Both the position numbers and the translations under genes were made by a program. The notes under the pieces are model-generated. The model ran no database searches, was not told the origin of the DNA, and saw only the letters and a list, made by a program, of their open reading frames with translations. From assembly GCA_903861005.1 (NCBI GenBank), contig CAIOSP010000045.1, forward strand, positions 62,001 through 126,000: a stretch of DNA of 64,000 bases, read 5' to 3'. The stretch is from an uncultured Pseudomonadota bacterium (lineage in GTDB: Bacteria > Myxococcota_A > UBA796 > GCA-2862545). This document shows positions 1-10,673 of this stretch, in pieces (position 1 is the first letter of the stretch; each line of letters opens with the position of its first letter).

Positions 1-732
1 CATGAGCTGGCGGATGTGGGCCTGATCGTTCTTGTAGTCGGAGGTGAGCGCGTACATCATCAGGTTGATGCCGAGCTTGACCGCCTCGCGGCGCTGAGCC
101 TCGCCGCCGGGGACGCAGGGGTAGCGGTAGGTGCCGGACTCGTCGCGATCGAGCGCGCCGGAGAGGTCGTTGCGGCTGTAGATCAGCGGGCACTGGTTGC
201 CCACCGTCACGCCTTCGAGCCACGCCTCATGGTCCACACGGCCCGGCGCGCCTTCCAGCAGAAAGAAGGCTCGGTGCACCGGGTGGTCGCCAGGGAGCGG
301 CGCGAGTGGGCGTGTCGGGAACAGCCGCTCGACCAGCGCCCGTACGGCGCTGTCCGCGGCCTTGGACTCGCCGCCGGTGGTGTCGTCGATCACCAGGAAG
401 CCGCCGTACGCGAGGAACTGCGACAGCTGCTCGATCGCCTCGTCGCCGGGGATCGCGAAGCCGCCGTCGACCAGCAGGACGCAGAACGGGTGCGCGAACA
501 GCGCGACGTCGTCGGGCTTGACCCACACGCTGCGCGGCTCGGCCTCGACCGAGGTGGACTGGACCAGATCGTAGAGCAGGCGCTTCCACGCGTCCGGTCG
601 GGACAGCGAGCCCGCGCCCAGGTCCAGCTCTGCGATGTCGACGCGGCTGGCTGCCCCGAAGGACAGCCCTCGCGCAGGCCACGCCAACAGCGCGCCCGCG
701 CCGAGCAGCAGGTTGCGACGCGTGAGCCTCAT
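1..732 (-). CDS. DUF4159 domain protein, Tat-type signal (3' end outside window)
   Basis: The reading frame is open from 732 down to the window edge, so at least 244 residues are present and the C-terminus is missing. It begins MRLTRRNLLLGAGALLAWP, a twin-arginine-like or Sec signal, so the protein is probably exported. The body (LLVDGGFAIPGDEA, YGGFLVIDDTTGG, HPVHRAFFLLEG) is typical of DUF4159 proteins, which have a ThuA/glutamine-amidotransferase-like fold. The start codon overlaps the stop of the upstream VWA gene (ATGA), so the two are probably translationally coupled. DUF4159 genes commonly follow MoxR-DUF58-BatA genes; the biochemical role is not established. Family call fairly sure, function unknown. 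Confidence 0.85.
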   Translation of the reverse strand, partial: MRLTRRNLLLGAGALLAWPARGLSFGAASRVDIAELDLGAGSLSRPDAWKRLLYDLVQSTSVEAEPRSVWVKPDDVALFAHPFCVLLVDGGFAIPGDEAIEQLSQFLAYGGFLVIDDTTGGESKAADSAVRALVERLFPTRPLAPLPGDHPVHRAFFLLEGAPGRVDHEAWLEGVTVGNQCPLIYSRNDLSGALDRDESGTYRYPCVPGGEAQRREAVKLGINLMMYALTSDYKNDQAHIRQLM

Positions 733-2765
733 GTGGCCGCCCCCGTGAACGCGGCGAGCAGCGCGCCGGCGAGCAACAGCACCATCGACAGGCCCATCGC
801 CGCCTCCGCCAGATCCTGGTGCCGCACGAACATCTCCGGGTCGAGCGCGGCCTCGACCGACGCCAGCGACTTGGTGCGCCGCACGTCGCTCTCCTCCGCG
901 TCTAGGTTGACCGCGACCCAGCCGACGCGCGGACCGTCCGTCACGCGGACCTCGTACGCACCCGGCTTGTCGGCGGTGAACACCGCGCGACCGGACTGAA
1001 GCGTGGCGCGCACGGCGCTGCCGTCGGGCCCGCGCACGTCGACGTCGCTGATGCCGTCCGAGAGCGGGACCTCGACCCGCGCGCCGATGGTGGCCTCCAC
1101 CCGCGCGACGGCGCCGTCGGACTCAGCGCCGAGCCAGCCCGCGATGCGCTGCGTCAGGGGCACGAAGGCGGCCTGGAGCGGCAGGTTGCTCCAGCCGAGG
1201 TCGATGCTGCTGGTCCAGACCAGCACGTGGCCCTGGCCCACGTCGCGCGAGACGAGCGCCGGCACGCCGCCGGTGAAGCGCAGCAGCGTGCGCACGTCGC
1301 CCGAGTCCGCGTACGGCTCAAGCGTCATCACGCGCCACGCGCCGATGTGGGTGAACGCACCCCGGCCGCCGCGCGCGAACGGCTCGAAGGGCGCGCGTGA
1401 GGTGTCGGGCAGCTCGAGCGGGACGGGCTCCTCGGCGCGGTCCGCTAGGCTCTCGGGGCCGCGGAAGGGCGACGGCAGGAGGCCCGCGAGCGCCGCGTTG
1501 TACCGATCGGCGGTGATGTTGTCCCCGACCGAGATCACGACCGAACCGCCGCGGCGGACGAAGTCACGCAGTCGCGCGCCGAACGGGCCTGGGTCCGCGA
1601 CGTTGGCCAGGAAGACCAGGCGGTGCGTGGTGGGATCGAGCGCGCCCAGGCCCTTGGGGCTGACGACCTCGGGGACGACGCCGTTGCTGGATCCGCCCCA
1701 CGGCGCGAGCGCGCGCTCCAGGAAGTACACCTCGGAGCGGACGGGCGTGTCGCCAGGGTCGCCGTCGACGATGAGCACGCGCGACGCGCCGACCTGCGGG
1801 AGGTGGAACCACCGCGAGTCGTCGAGCGCGAGGTCAGGGTCATCACAGGTGACGCGCCCGACGCCGCTGGCCGCCTGACGTGGGATGGTGACGCGCGCCT
1901 CGGCCTCGCCGCCCGCGGGCGCGTCGACGAACACCGGGATGCTCTGGCCGTCTGGGAGCACGACCTCACACGGCGCCTCGCGGGTGGTGGGGCCGTAGTT
2001 CGCCACGCGGAACGTGAGCTGGCCGCCCTCGATGCCGTCGCCGTAGTGCGCGGCGGTGACCGCCAGGTTGCGGGGCGGGTCGGCGTGGATGGGGACCGGC
2101 AGCACCGCGCTCCCGAGCGCGACGACGCGCCCGATCTCCTCCTCGGCCTCGGGGATCATCGACGGGCCGGCCTCGTCAGAGAAGACGAAGACCTCGCCCT
2201 TCTCGCCGGCCAGCAGGCGACGCGCGTCCAGCATGGCGCCGCGCAGATCACCCGCGCCCATGGTGGGCTGGAGGTCGGCGATGAGCGCGAGCACGCGGTT
2301 CTTGTCGTCGGTCATCTCGGTGGTGAGCGCGCGGCTGCTCGGCCCGAACGCCACGACGCCAAAGCGCGCGCCGTCCGGCGTGGACCGCACGCGCGCCGAC
2401 GCCTCGGCCTTGGCGCGCTCCAACAGCGTACTGCCGCCGTCGACCAGCGCCATCGAGAGCGACTGGTCGAGGAGCAGCACCATGCGACCGCTGCCCTCGA
2501 ACGTGGGGATGTCGCCCTTCCACGAGAGGCGCGGCGCGGCGGCGGCCGCGACGGCCAATAGGACGGCGGCGATGCGCAGCGCCATCAGCAGCACGTCCTT
2601 GAGCGCGCGACGACGGCGCAGGCGCTTCACCAGCCGCTGCACGAGCAGCATGGCGCCGTAGGCCAAGCGCTCGGTCGGCCGCTGGCGGGTGAGGTGCGCC
2701 AGGATCGGGAGCGCGACCAGCAGGGACAGCGCGGCGGCGAGCGGCGAGAGCAGCGACAGGCTCAA
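729..2765 (-). CDS. BatA-type VWA-domain membrane protein
   Basis: This 678-residue protein has an N-terminal BatA-like region: a hydrophobic segment at about residues 5-22 and a second at about 58-78. A von Willebrand factor A domain follows. Its metal-binding start is LLLDQSLSM, with Asp100, Ser102 and Ser104 forming the DxSxS MIDAS motif. A long extracytoplasmic region follows, with glutamine-amidotransferase-like stretches (LVFLANVADPGPF, VISVGDNITA) and a C-terminal hydrophobic helix ending the protein. It is coupled by ATGA overlaps to the DUF58 gene upstream and the DUF4159 gene downstream. In this family MoxR ATPases are thought to act on VWA proteins to assemble or activate targets. 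The specific target is unknown. Confidence 0.88.
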   Translation of the reverse strand: MSLSLLSPLAAALSLLVALPILAHLTRQRPTERLAYGAMLLVQRLVKRLRRRRALKDVLLMALRIAAVLLAVAAAAAPRLSWKGDIPTFEGSGRMVLLLDQSLSMALVDGGSTLLERAKAEASARVRSTPDGARFGVVAFGPSSRALTTEMTDDKNRVLALIADLQPTMGAGDLRGAMLDARRLLAGEKGEVFVFSDEAGPSMIPEAEEEIGRVVALGSAVLPVPIHADPPRNLAVTAAHYGDGIEGGQLTFRVANYGPTTREAPCEVVLPDGQSIPVFVDAPAGGEAEARVTIPRQAASGVGRVTCDDPDLALDDSRWFHLPQVGASRVLIVDGDPGDTPVRSEVYFLERALAPWGGSSNGVVPEVVSPKGLGALDPTTHRLVFLANVADPGPFGARLRDFVRRGGSVVISVGDNITADRYNAALAGLLPSPFRGPESLADRAEEPVPLELPDTSRAPFEPFARGGRGAFTHIGAWRVMTLEPYADSGDVRTLLRFTGGVPALVSRDVGQGHVLVWTSSIDLGWSNLPLQAAFVPLTQRIAGWLGAESDGAVARVEATIGARVEVPLSDGISDVDVRGPDGSAVRATLQSGRAVFTADKPGAYEVRVTDGPRVGWVAVNLDAEESDVRRTKSLASVEAALDPEMFVRHQDLAEAAMGLSMVLLLAGALLAAFTGAAT

Positions 2766-3769
2766 GGCATCTCCACCGGGCGCGTACCACCTTGAACGAG
2801 GTTGCGGATCACGCGCTCCATGGGCGCGTCGGTGGGCGCCGCGATGTACTGCCCGCCCCCGGCGAGCACGCCGGTGCGGACCTCACCCAGGTAGTGCTCG
2901 ACCACCGCGCGGAAGTCTTTGCGCACGCCCGGCGCGTCGATCGGCAGCTCCTCGCCGCCCTCCGGGCTGTAGAGCACGCGGGCCTCGGGCAAATCCAGGG
3001 TCAGCTCGCGGCGGTCGTAGAGGTGCACGAAGCGCAGGTCCGTGCCGCGCCGCCCGAACGAGCGCAGCGCGGGCAGCCAGTTCGCAGGCTCCTCCATGCC
3101 ATCCGTGATCACCGTCACCAGGCTGCGACGGCGCACGCGCGCGCCCACCTCGGTCAGCGTGCGAGACAGCTCGGCGCGACCGCCCGGCTTCACCGACGCC
3201 AGCGCGAGGAAGAGCAGCTGCAGGTGGCTGCGACCACCGCGCGGCGGCAGGTCCGACCAGCGCGCGCCCTCGCCCCCGATCAGCCGCAAGCCGACGGGCT
3301 CACCGTGGCGCTGGAACCAGTAGAGCATGGTGGCGGCGAGCGTGATCGCGTAGCCCGCCTTGGTGCCGGTCAGCTCGGGCAGGCCGCCCACGCCGGTCTC
3401 GCCGGTGCCGAGATCGCCGGACAGGTCGAGCACGACGGTGACGGGCAGTTCGGTCTCGGTCTCGTAGCGGCGCACGACCAGGCGATCGCTGCGCGCGAGC
3501 ACCTTCCAGTCCAGGCCGCGCGGGTCCATGCCGGGCGCGTACTCGCGGTAGTCGGCGAACTCGACCGCCTGACCGGTGCGCCGCGAGCGGTGCTCGCCCA
3601 GCACAATGCGGTCGGCGAGCACGCGCGCCGTGAAGTGCAGGTGCCGCACGCGGGCGAGGACGATCGGATCCCACGGGATGGGCCCGGGCGCACCCGCGCG
3701 GTCGTCGGTCTCGCGCGCGCCGCGCCCGAGCCAACCAGCGACCGCATCGATGGCGCGGGGGCCTGCCAC
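2762..3769 (-). CDS. DUF58 domain protein
   Basis: This 335-residue protein carries the DUF58 signature at about residues 70-125 (RRTGQAVEFADYREYAPG, then a conserved D-x-R-x-L-D-W-K core). A VWA-like segment beginning VVLDLSGDLG follows. DUF58 proteins are the usual middle member of MoxR-DUF58-VWA operons and are thought to be MoxR partners. It starts 4 bases after the moxR stop codon and overlaps the BatA-type gene by ATGA, so the three are one transcription unit. No signal peptide is seen, so the protein is probably cytoplasmic. Substrate and exact function are unknown. Confidence 0.9.
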   Translation of the reverse strand: MAGPRAIDAVAGWLGRGARETDDRAGAPGPIPWDPIVLARVRHLHFTARVLADRIVLGEHRSRRTGQAVEFADYREYAPGMDPRGLDWKVLARSDRLVVRRYETETELPVTVVLDLSGDLGTGETGVGGLPELTGTKAGYAITLAATMLYWFQRHGEPVGLRLIGGEGARWSDLPPRGGRSHLQLLFLALASVKPGGRAELSRTLTEVGARVRRRSLVTVITDGMEEPANWLPALRSFGRRGTDLRFVHLYDRRELTLDLPEARVLYSPEGGEELPIDAPGVRKDFRAVVEHYLGEVRTGVLAGGGQYIAAPTDAPMERVIRNLVQGGTRPVEMP

Positions 3770-3773
3770 GCGG

Positions 3774-4766
<993 letters not shown>

Positions 4767-4787
4767 ACAGTCATCGCGCGCGAGAGC

Positions 4788-6923
4788 CTACTCCGGCGCG
4801 CCACCTGCGGCCTTGCCGAGGAGCTGGTCGATGGTCGCCATCACCTCGGACAGATCACCCGCCCCGATGTGCACGTTGGCCACGGTCCCGTCCCGACCGA
4901 TGACCACGAGCATGGGGATGGACGACACGCCGTACGCGCGCCGCGCGCCGCCGTCCTCGATCGCCAGCGTCTGCTGGAAGAGCGTGCCCTTGTGCGCGTT
5001 GATCTCCGCGAACCGCTGCACGGTGGGCGCGGGCTCGTCGGTCAGCCCGATCACCACCAGGCCGCGCGCGCGCTCTTTCTGCTGCAGCTCCGACAGCTTG
5101 GGCATGACCGACACGCACGGCCCGCACCACGTGGCCCAGAAGTCGAGCACGACCACCTTGCCGCGCTGCTCCCGCAGCGTGATCGGCACGCCGGAGAGCG
5201 TGGCGGCCGTGAAGTCCGGCGCGGTGTGGCCCATCAGCGCGATGCGCGCGCCCGGCGGCGGGCTGGACGCCTCGCGCTCGGCGACGGCCGGGTCACGCGG
5301 GAGCTCGTAGGTGCCGCTGCGCTCATGGATGGGCTCGCGCTCCACATCCTCGCCGCCGCGCCGAAGCATCAGCAGCGCGGCGTCGCTCTGCTTCGTACGC
5401 GGGTCACCGAGGGCGGCGTAGAGGTCGCGCAGCTTGGCCTGGGTCGTGATGTCGAACGGGTCGAGGGAGACGGCGTGCGCGTAGGCGGCGGCCGCGTCGC
5501 GCGCGATCCCCCGCTCGGAGAGGATGCCGCCTAGGACGCGCCAGCCCGGCGAGAAGTCTGGGTAGTCGACGAGCGACGCGCGCAGCAAGTTCAGCGCGGC
5601 GTCCGGGTTGCCCGCGCTCGCGGTGGCGCGCGCCACACGGCTGGCCAGCAGCGGCGCGTTGGGCATGTCGGGGTCGACCGCCTGCGCGTACTCGGCGAGG
5701 GCGGCGGCCCATCGCTTCTGCTCGGCGAGCAGGTCGCCCAGGCGGAGCTTGTTCGCGAGGTCCTTGCGCTTGGCGAAGGACGGATCGAGCGCGGCGTCGT
5801 TTCCGCCGTCCAGCACCGTGGGGAGCGCGGCGATGCGGCGCGAGATGAGAGGCTGCTGGCGGATCCAGGCCTCCCACGCGGCGAGTAGCGTGGGGAAGTC
5901 GGTGAAGCCGCTCGCGGAGGCGAGCGCGGCCTCGGGGTCCTTGCCGGTCTTGATCGCCGCGAGCGTGTGCACCAGGACCTTGTCGTCGGACTTGCTGAAG
6001 CAGAACTGGACCAGCGTGGCCAGCTGCGCGTAGGCGCGACCGGCGCGCTCGGCGGAGGCGGCGACGTTGATCGAGCCGTCCGGATCGAACACCTTGATCT
6101 TGGCGATCGACTGGCGGATCTCCTCGAACGTGACGAGATCCTTGTTCTTCAGGCCCTCAGCGAGCCAGGCCTGTGACTCGGCGGAGAGCAGGAAGCGCGG
6201 GTCCTGCCAGCGGCCTTCGAGGTACTTGGCGATCCCCTCCTGCAGCCAGACCGGCGCGTTGTTGCCGGAGTCGTGGGCCACCATGAGGTGGATGTACTCG
6301 TGGCTGAGCGTGGAGCGCCAGTCGTAGCCGCGCCCGAGCGTGCGCGGCGACGTCACCAGCAGGCGCGTCCACTTGGAGAGCGCGATCACGCCCGTGGACT
6401 GCACGTCGTCCTGGGTGAGTGAGGACGCGGCGATGAACGAGCGACCGTCGGGGAACAGCTCGACGATGGTGTTGCCTGGCGGGATCTCGCCCAGCAGCGG
6501 GCCGACCACCTTGTCGGTGGCGATCAGGACGTCGCCGATCTCCGGCGCGATCAGCGCGTCCAGGCCGGGGCGGTAGCGCACGCGGAAGCGGCCCACCGGC
6601 GCCTCGACCCAGCCGGCCGTCGCGAACATCGTGCGCTCATAGAGGGCCGCGTCGCCGCCGCGGTCCGGAAAGCCCTTGGACACCGCGCGCTTCATCGTGT
6701 CGCTGGCGAGCGGGTAGTCGCCCGCCGAGAAGGCCACGAGCGCCGAAATCGCGAGCACGTTCGGGTCGTCCGAGGTGGACGCGCCGAGGCGCGTGAGGAT
6801 GGCCTGCGCGCACGCGACGTCCTGATCGTCGATGCAGACGCTGACCGCGCGCAGGTCCGCGTCGGGCGACGCCGCCGACGCCACGGGCCCGAGCGCCCAC
6901 CAGAGCAGGAAGGGCATCATCAC
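4788..6923 (-). CDS. Peptidase MA-like / TPR / thioredoxin (TlpA-like) fusion protein
   Basis: This 711-residue protein combines three modules. After a hydrophobic signal (residues 1-18), residues about 110-260 hold a zinc-peptidase domain with SHEYIHL (His208, Glu209, His212) and the downstream WLQEGIA (Glu229), the usual third ligand of the MA clan. Residues about 385-510 are TPR-like helices. Residues about 570-711 are a TlpA/ResA-type thioredoxin domain with WATWCGPC (Cys600, Cys603) and a cis-Pro context SSIPML. The whole probably works in the periplasm. Its start overlaps the stop of the DUF4175 gene (ATGA), so it belongs to the MoxR operon. Proteolysis plus disulfide chemistry in one chain suggests envelope protein quality control; that is inference. 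Confidence 0.85.
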   Translation of the reverse strand: MMMPFLLWWALGPVASAASPDADLRAVSVCIDDQDVACAQAILTRLGASTSDDPNVLAISALVAFSAGDYPLASDTMKRAVSKGFPDRGGDAALYERTMFATAGWVEAPVGRFRVRYRPGLDALIAPEIGDVLIATDKVVGPLLGEIPPGNTIVELFPDGRSFIAASSLTQDDVQSTGVIALSKWTRLLVTSPRTLGRGYDWRSTLSHEYIHLMVAHDSGNNAPVWLQEGIAKYLEGRWQDPRFLLSAESQAWLAEGLKNKDLVTFEEIRQSIAKIKVFDPDGSINVAASAERAGRAYAQLATLVQFCFSKSDDKVLVHTLAAIKTGKDPEAALASASGFTDFPTLLAAWEAWIRQQPLISRRIAALPTVLDGGNDAALDPSFAKRKDLANKLRLGDLLAEQKRWAAALAEYAQAVDPDMPNAPLLASRVARATASAGNPDAALNLLRASLVDYPDFSPGWRVLGGILSERGIARDAAAAYAHAVSLDPFDITTQAKLRDLYAALGDPRTKQSDAALLMLRRGGEDVEREPIHERSGTYELPRDPAVAEREASSPPPGARIALMGHTAPDFTAATLSGVPITLREQRGKVVVLDFWATWCGPCVSVMPKLSELQQKERARGLVVIGLTDEPAPTVQRFAEINAHKGTLFQQTLAIEDGGARRAYGVSSIPMLVVIGRDGTVANVHIGAGDLSEVMATIDQLLGKAAGGAPE

Positions 6924-9900
6924 TGGTGCACCAGCTCGTCGTAGTAGCGACGCTTCAGCACGCGGTACTCCTCAGGGACGTCGGCTTCCATGCCGCGCAA
7001 GAGCTCGTCACGGTACTGCTCGGGGGTGCGGAACTCCTCCGGCTCAGGAAGCTCGAAGCGCCGATGCTGGGGGTCGCCCTGCTCGTTCGGATCGCCGCCG
7101 CCGGACGGCTTGTCGCTCTGCTTGTCGCCGCCGCCGCCGCCCGAAGACATCTCGTCGGACTGCTGCTGCGACGCGGAGTTGGCGTCCTCGAGCGCCTTGA
7201 TGGCGTCACGGACGTGGCGAGCGGCGGCCTCGGCCGAGCCCTCGCCCTGCATGGCGTCACCGGCGTGGAGCTGCTCTGCGGCCGAGCCCATGCGCGACAC
7301 CGCGCCGTCGAGCGCGGGCTCCAGATCGCGCGGGGTGACGGTCATCTCCTGCGCGGCCTGCCGGGCCTTGGCGGCCGCCGCCGCCATCTGCACGCCGATC
7401 TCGCGCTGCTCGGTCTCGTGCGAGCGGGCGGCGACGCCGAGCGCGGGATCGCCTTGTGCGTCGCGGCGGCGAAGCTGCTCGAGCAGGTCCCCGATCGCGA
7501 CGGTCTCGCGCGTGATGGCCTCTGCGTCGGTGCGCGCCGACGGCGTGAGTGGCGTGCGGGAGGAGAACACCGTCACGCGGTCGAGGTATCCACCCCACGA
7601 CATCTGGGTGCTCATGGAGGTGCCCGCGGCGCCCTGATAGTCGCGGGCGCGGATGGCGTCGCGCAGCGCGGAGGCCTGGGAGAGCGCGTCGTCGGCGAGC
7701 GCGATCTCGTTGAAGCGACGGCCCGTCGTGTCCATGTCCTTGCGGTAGTCCGTCAGGTGCACGACGAGCGAGTCGGCCGTGTCCTGCGCGCGTCGCCAAA
7801 GCCCGTCGACGGCGCTGCGCCAGCCGGTGTCGCCCTTGTTGCGCTCGATGCGCAGGGCCTGCGCCAGCTTGGTCTCCGCCTCGGCCACCTTGCGGAGCAT
7901 CTCGATGGCGCTCTCGGCGCCGCCCTTGCCGCTCTTGGCGCGCGCCTTGCGGCGGTCGATCTCGTCGTGGATGGCCTGCGCCAGCTGGGTGCCACGGTCC
8001 GCCGTGCGCGCGGCGAGCGTGCGCGCGAGCGGGCGGTCGTTGGCCTGGAGCGAAGCCTTGACCTCGTCGACCAAGCGGTGGATCTCACCGGTGCGGTCGG
8101 ACACCAAGTCCTGCATGGTCTCGTCGCGCACGCCCTCCAGCGCCTTGTCGACGCCGGTGAGGAACTCGGAGAGCGACTCGAGCTGCAGCAGCAGGTCGCC
8201 CATGGGCACGTCGGCGCGGGCGGCAGCTGCCGACAGCGCCTTGGAGGCGTCGTCGAGCATGTCCGCCTTCTCGGCGAGCTCCTTGAGCGCGGCGGACGTG
8301 ATGAGCGCGTCCAGATGCAGGATGGCGATCTCGAGGCCGGAGATGGCGGACGCGCGGAAGGCGGCCACGGCGGCGACGCTCTCGGCGTTCGCGGCGGCGT
8401 CGGACTCGGCGACGAAGCTGACCTGCGTGTAGCGCACCAGCGTGCGGCCGTCCTCGAGCGCCGCGATGACCGGGACGAGCTCGCGGGTCGGGCTGGAGCG
8501 GGAGGTCCAGGAGCCGAGGAACGCCGACAGCGGCAGGTAGCGCGCGTTGACCGCCTCGCCCCACGACGCGTAGGCGCTGGCGGAGCGCCCGGGCGGGAAG
8601 GTCTCTTCGAGGAAGTCACCGAGCGCGTTGACCATGGCGGCGAGCAGCTCGCGACGGCGCGCCTCGTCCAGTCGAGCGACGCCGTCCCGGCCGAGCACGA
8701 GGATCTTAAGCGGCGCCGACCGGCCCACCTTGCTGCCGGAGATGGTGTCGTTGTCCCAAGCGGCGACGACGAGCTGGACGGTGGCGCCTTCGCGCATGCC
8801 GAGCGAGGCCGGGGTGCGCTGCACGACATCGGCCACGTCGCGGGTGCGCTCCTGCGGCGAGCGGATCGACGGGGTGACCTCGCGGCCGTCCACTTCGAAC
8901 ACGACGCGCGCCAACCCGTAGTCGTCCGATGCCGACAGCTCGACCGGCAGCGGCTTGTCGCTGGGCCACTCGATCACCGCGCCGGACTCGCCCGACACGT
9001 GCGCGGTGACCTCGGGCGCCAGGTCGGGCTCGGGGACGATCGGGAAGTGCTTGGACTCCTCGGTGTTGCCCTCGGCGTGGGTGAGGATCTTCCAGAAGCC
9101 CTTGTCCACGGTGATCAGGAACGAGCCGCTGATGCGGCGACCGTCCGCCACCGTCGCGTCGGTGGCTGCCTGGTCATAGGCGACGAGCGAGGCGCCGTCG
9201 ATCGGCGACGCGGTGCGCGCGACGACCTCCACCCGGGTGCCTGGGACCGCGTGGGCCTCGCCGGTGCTGTTCACGACCTCAACCGGCTCAAGCCCGGTGT
9301 AGTCCGGGTACACGTAGCGGAGCACCAGATCGCCGACGCGTGCCGGCGTCCCGGTGATGGCGGTCTCGCCCGTCTCCACCGCCGCGAGCGCGCCCGATCC
9401 GCCGAACCAGAAGCGCCACACGCCGCCGCCACCGCCCGGCCCGAGCAGCACGGCCAGCAGCGCCACGGCCCACACGACGCCCGCGCCAGCGCCCCAGCGC
9501 CTCACGCCCTTGGAGGGGTGGACCAGTTCGGGCTCATGCGCCGCCGAGAGATCCCACGCGCGCCGCGCGACCAGCCCCAGCAGCGCCGGCGACTCTGCCC
9601 CGCGCACGCCCTCAGCGTGGGTGACTGCCGTGACCAGGCGACCACGCAGCGCGGGCTCGCGGGCCTCCACCAGCCGGGCCTGACGGAGCGGATCCCCCGC
9701 CGCGGCCCACGCGCGGAACAGAGGACGACCGACGATGAACCAGCTGCCCAGGCCGCCGCCCAAGGTGAGCCAAGACGCTGCGGTGGCCCGGGGGACATTG
9801 GCCCACGCCACCACCGCCGCCGCGACAAGCGCCAGCGCGGCGAGCGCGAGGACGCGGACGAGCGAGGCGGCAACGAGCAGCGAGCGCTCCCGCCTTGCCA

Positions 9901-9949
9901 GCGCTGCGACGCGTTCGAGCACCCGAGCGAGCTCCGCGTTCATCCCCAT
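6920..9949 (-). CDS. DUF4175-like large membrane protein
   Basis: This 1009-residue protein has N-terminal transmembrane segments (about residues 27-50, 58-75 and 155-172). A long extracytoplasmic part follows, with Ig-like stretches (ITGTPARVGDLVLRYVYPDY) and extensive Glu/Arg/Ala-rich coiled-coil regions (about 560-900). The C-terminal tail is Gly/Ser/Asp-rich and then acidic (about 915-1009). The architecture matches DUF4175 proteins, which are often encoded beside MoxR-DUF58-BatA-DUF4159 genes. It is the first gene of the six-gene unit and lies 78 bp downstream of lexA on the same strand. Function unknown; a scaffold for the VWA/MoxR proteins is one possibility. Confidence 0.72.
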   Translation of the reverse strand: MGMNAELARVLERVAALARRERSLLVAASLVRVLALAALALVAAAVVAWANVPRATAASWLTLGGGLGSWFIVGRPLFRAWAAAGDPLRQARLVEAREPALRGRLVTAVTHAEGVRGAESPALLGLVARRAWDLSAAHEPELVHPSKGVRRWGAGAGVVWAVALLAVLLGPGGGGGVWRFWFGGSGALAAVETGETAITGTPARVGDLVLRYVYPDYTGLEPVEVVNSTGEAHAVPGTRVEVVARTASPIDGASLVAYDQAATDATVADGRRISGSFLITVDKGFWKILTHAEGNTEESKHFPIVPEPDLAPEVTAHVSGESGAVIEWPSDKPLPVELSASDDYGLARVVFEVDGREVTPSIRSPQERTRDVADVVQRTPASLGMREGATVQLVVAAWDNDTISGSKVGRSAPLKILVLGRDGVARLDEARRRELLAAMVNALGDFLEETFPPGRSASAYASWGEAVNARYLPLSAFLGSWTSRSSPTRELVPVIAALEDGRTLVRYTQVSFVAESDAAANAESVAAVAAFRASAISGLEIAILHLDALITSAALKELAEKADMLDDASKALSAAAARADVPMGDLLLQLESLSEFLTGVDKALEGVRDETMQDLVSDRTGEIHRLVDEVKASLQANDRPLARTLAARTADRGTQLAQAIHDEIDRRKARAKSGKGGAESAIEMLRKVAEAETKLAQALRIERNKGDTGWRSAVDGLWRRAQDTADSLVVHLTDYRKDMDTTGRRFNEIALADDALSQASALRDAIRARDYQGAAGTSMSTQMSWGGYLDRVTVFSSRTPLTPSARTDAEAITRETVAIGDLLEQLRRRDAQGDPALGVAARSHETEQREIGVQMAAAAAKARQAAQEMTVTPRDLEPALDGAVSRMGSAAEQLHAGDAMQGEGSAEAAARHVRDAIKALEDANSASQQQSDEMSSGGGGGDKQSDKPSGGGDPNEQGDPQHRRFELPEPEEFRTPEQYRDELLRGMEADVPEEYRVLKRRYYDELVHQ

Positions 9950-10027
9950 CCCTTCTCGTCGCTCTCTATGCCGGATCCGCCCAACCTGCCGCGTTCGTGG
10001 ACGATCCGGGACCGATCTGGCGCACGC

Positions 10028-10663
10028 CTAGTGGACCCGACGCCACACACCGACAACGACGCCCAAGATCCGGCACTCGCCCACGTCAGAGCCGACGCGG
10101 ATGGGCTGCATGGCGGCGTTGGCGGGCTGCAGGATGAGCACGCCGCGCTCGCGGAACACGCGCTTCACCGTGGCCTCACCGTCCACCAGCACGGCGGCGA
10201 TCTCGCCGTCACGGCAGGTCTCAGCGCGACGGACGAACACGTAGTCGCCGTCCAGGATGCCGTCCTCGATCATCGACTCGCCGCGCACGACGAGGGCGAA
10301 CACGTCACCGCCCGACGGCAGCAGGCCGCGATCGATGCGGACAGTGGCTTCATGGTCTTCCACCGCCGCGATGGGCGTGCCCGCCGCGATGCGGCCGAGG
10401 ATGGGCACGCCGACCACGCCGGAGTCCTCAAGCTCGGTGCGGGCGTGCTTGGGCACGCGGAGCGACCGCGCCGCGCCCACGCCGCCGACACGCTCCAGGT
10501 AGCCCTTCTTCTCGAGCGCCTTCACGTGATCGCTCACGCCGTTGGTGCTGCGGATACCCAGGCTCTCGCCGATCTCGCGGAAGGACGGAGGGATGCCGTT
10601 TTGATCGTTCCAGGCGAGCATGAAGTTGAGGACTTCGCGCTGGCGAGGGGTGAGGTCATCCAT
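10028..10663 (-). CDS. lexA: LexA repressor
   Basis: This 211-residue SOS repressor and self-cleaving protease has an N-terminal winged helix-turn-helix (about residues 1-68; FREIGESLGI, NGVSDHVKALEKKGYL). The scissile Ala94-Gly95 bond sits in GRIAAG. The catalytic dyad is Ser130 (RGESM) and Lys167 (TVKR). Length and motif order match canonical LexA. It is preceded by a 17-bp match to the Myxococcus-type LexA box that overlaps the ribosome-binding region, so autoregulation is expected. The FHA protein gene lies upstream on the same strand and the DUF4175/MoxR operon begins 78 bp downstream. Read-through from lexA into that operon is possible but unproven. Confidence 0.97.
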   Translation of the reverse strand: MDDLTPRQREVLNFMLAWNDQNGIPPSFREIGESLGIRSTNGVSDHVKALEKKGYLERVGGVGAARSLRVPKHARTELEDSGVVGVPILGRIAAGTPIAAVEDHEATVRIDRGLLPSGGDVFALVVRGESMIEDGILDGDYVFVRRAETCRDGEIAAVLVDGEATVKRVFRERGVLILQPANAAMQPIRVGSDVGECRILGVVVGVWRRVH

Positions 10664-10673
10664 GGGGCGCGCT

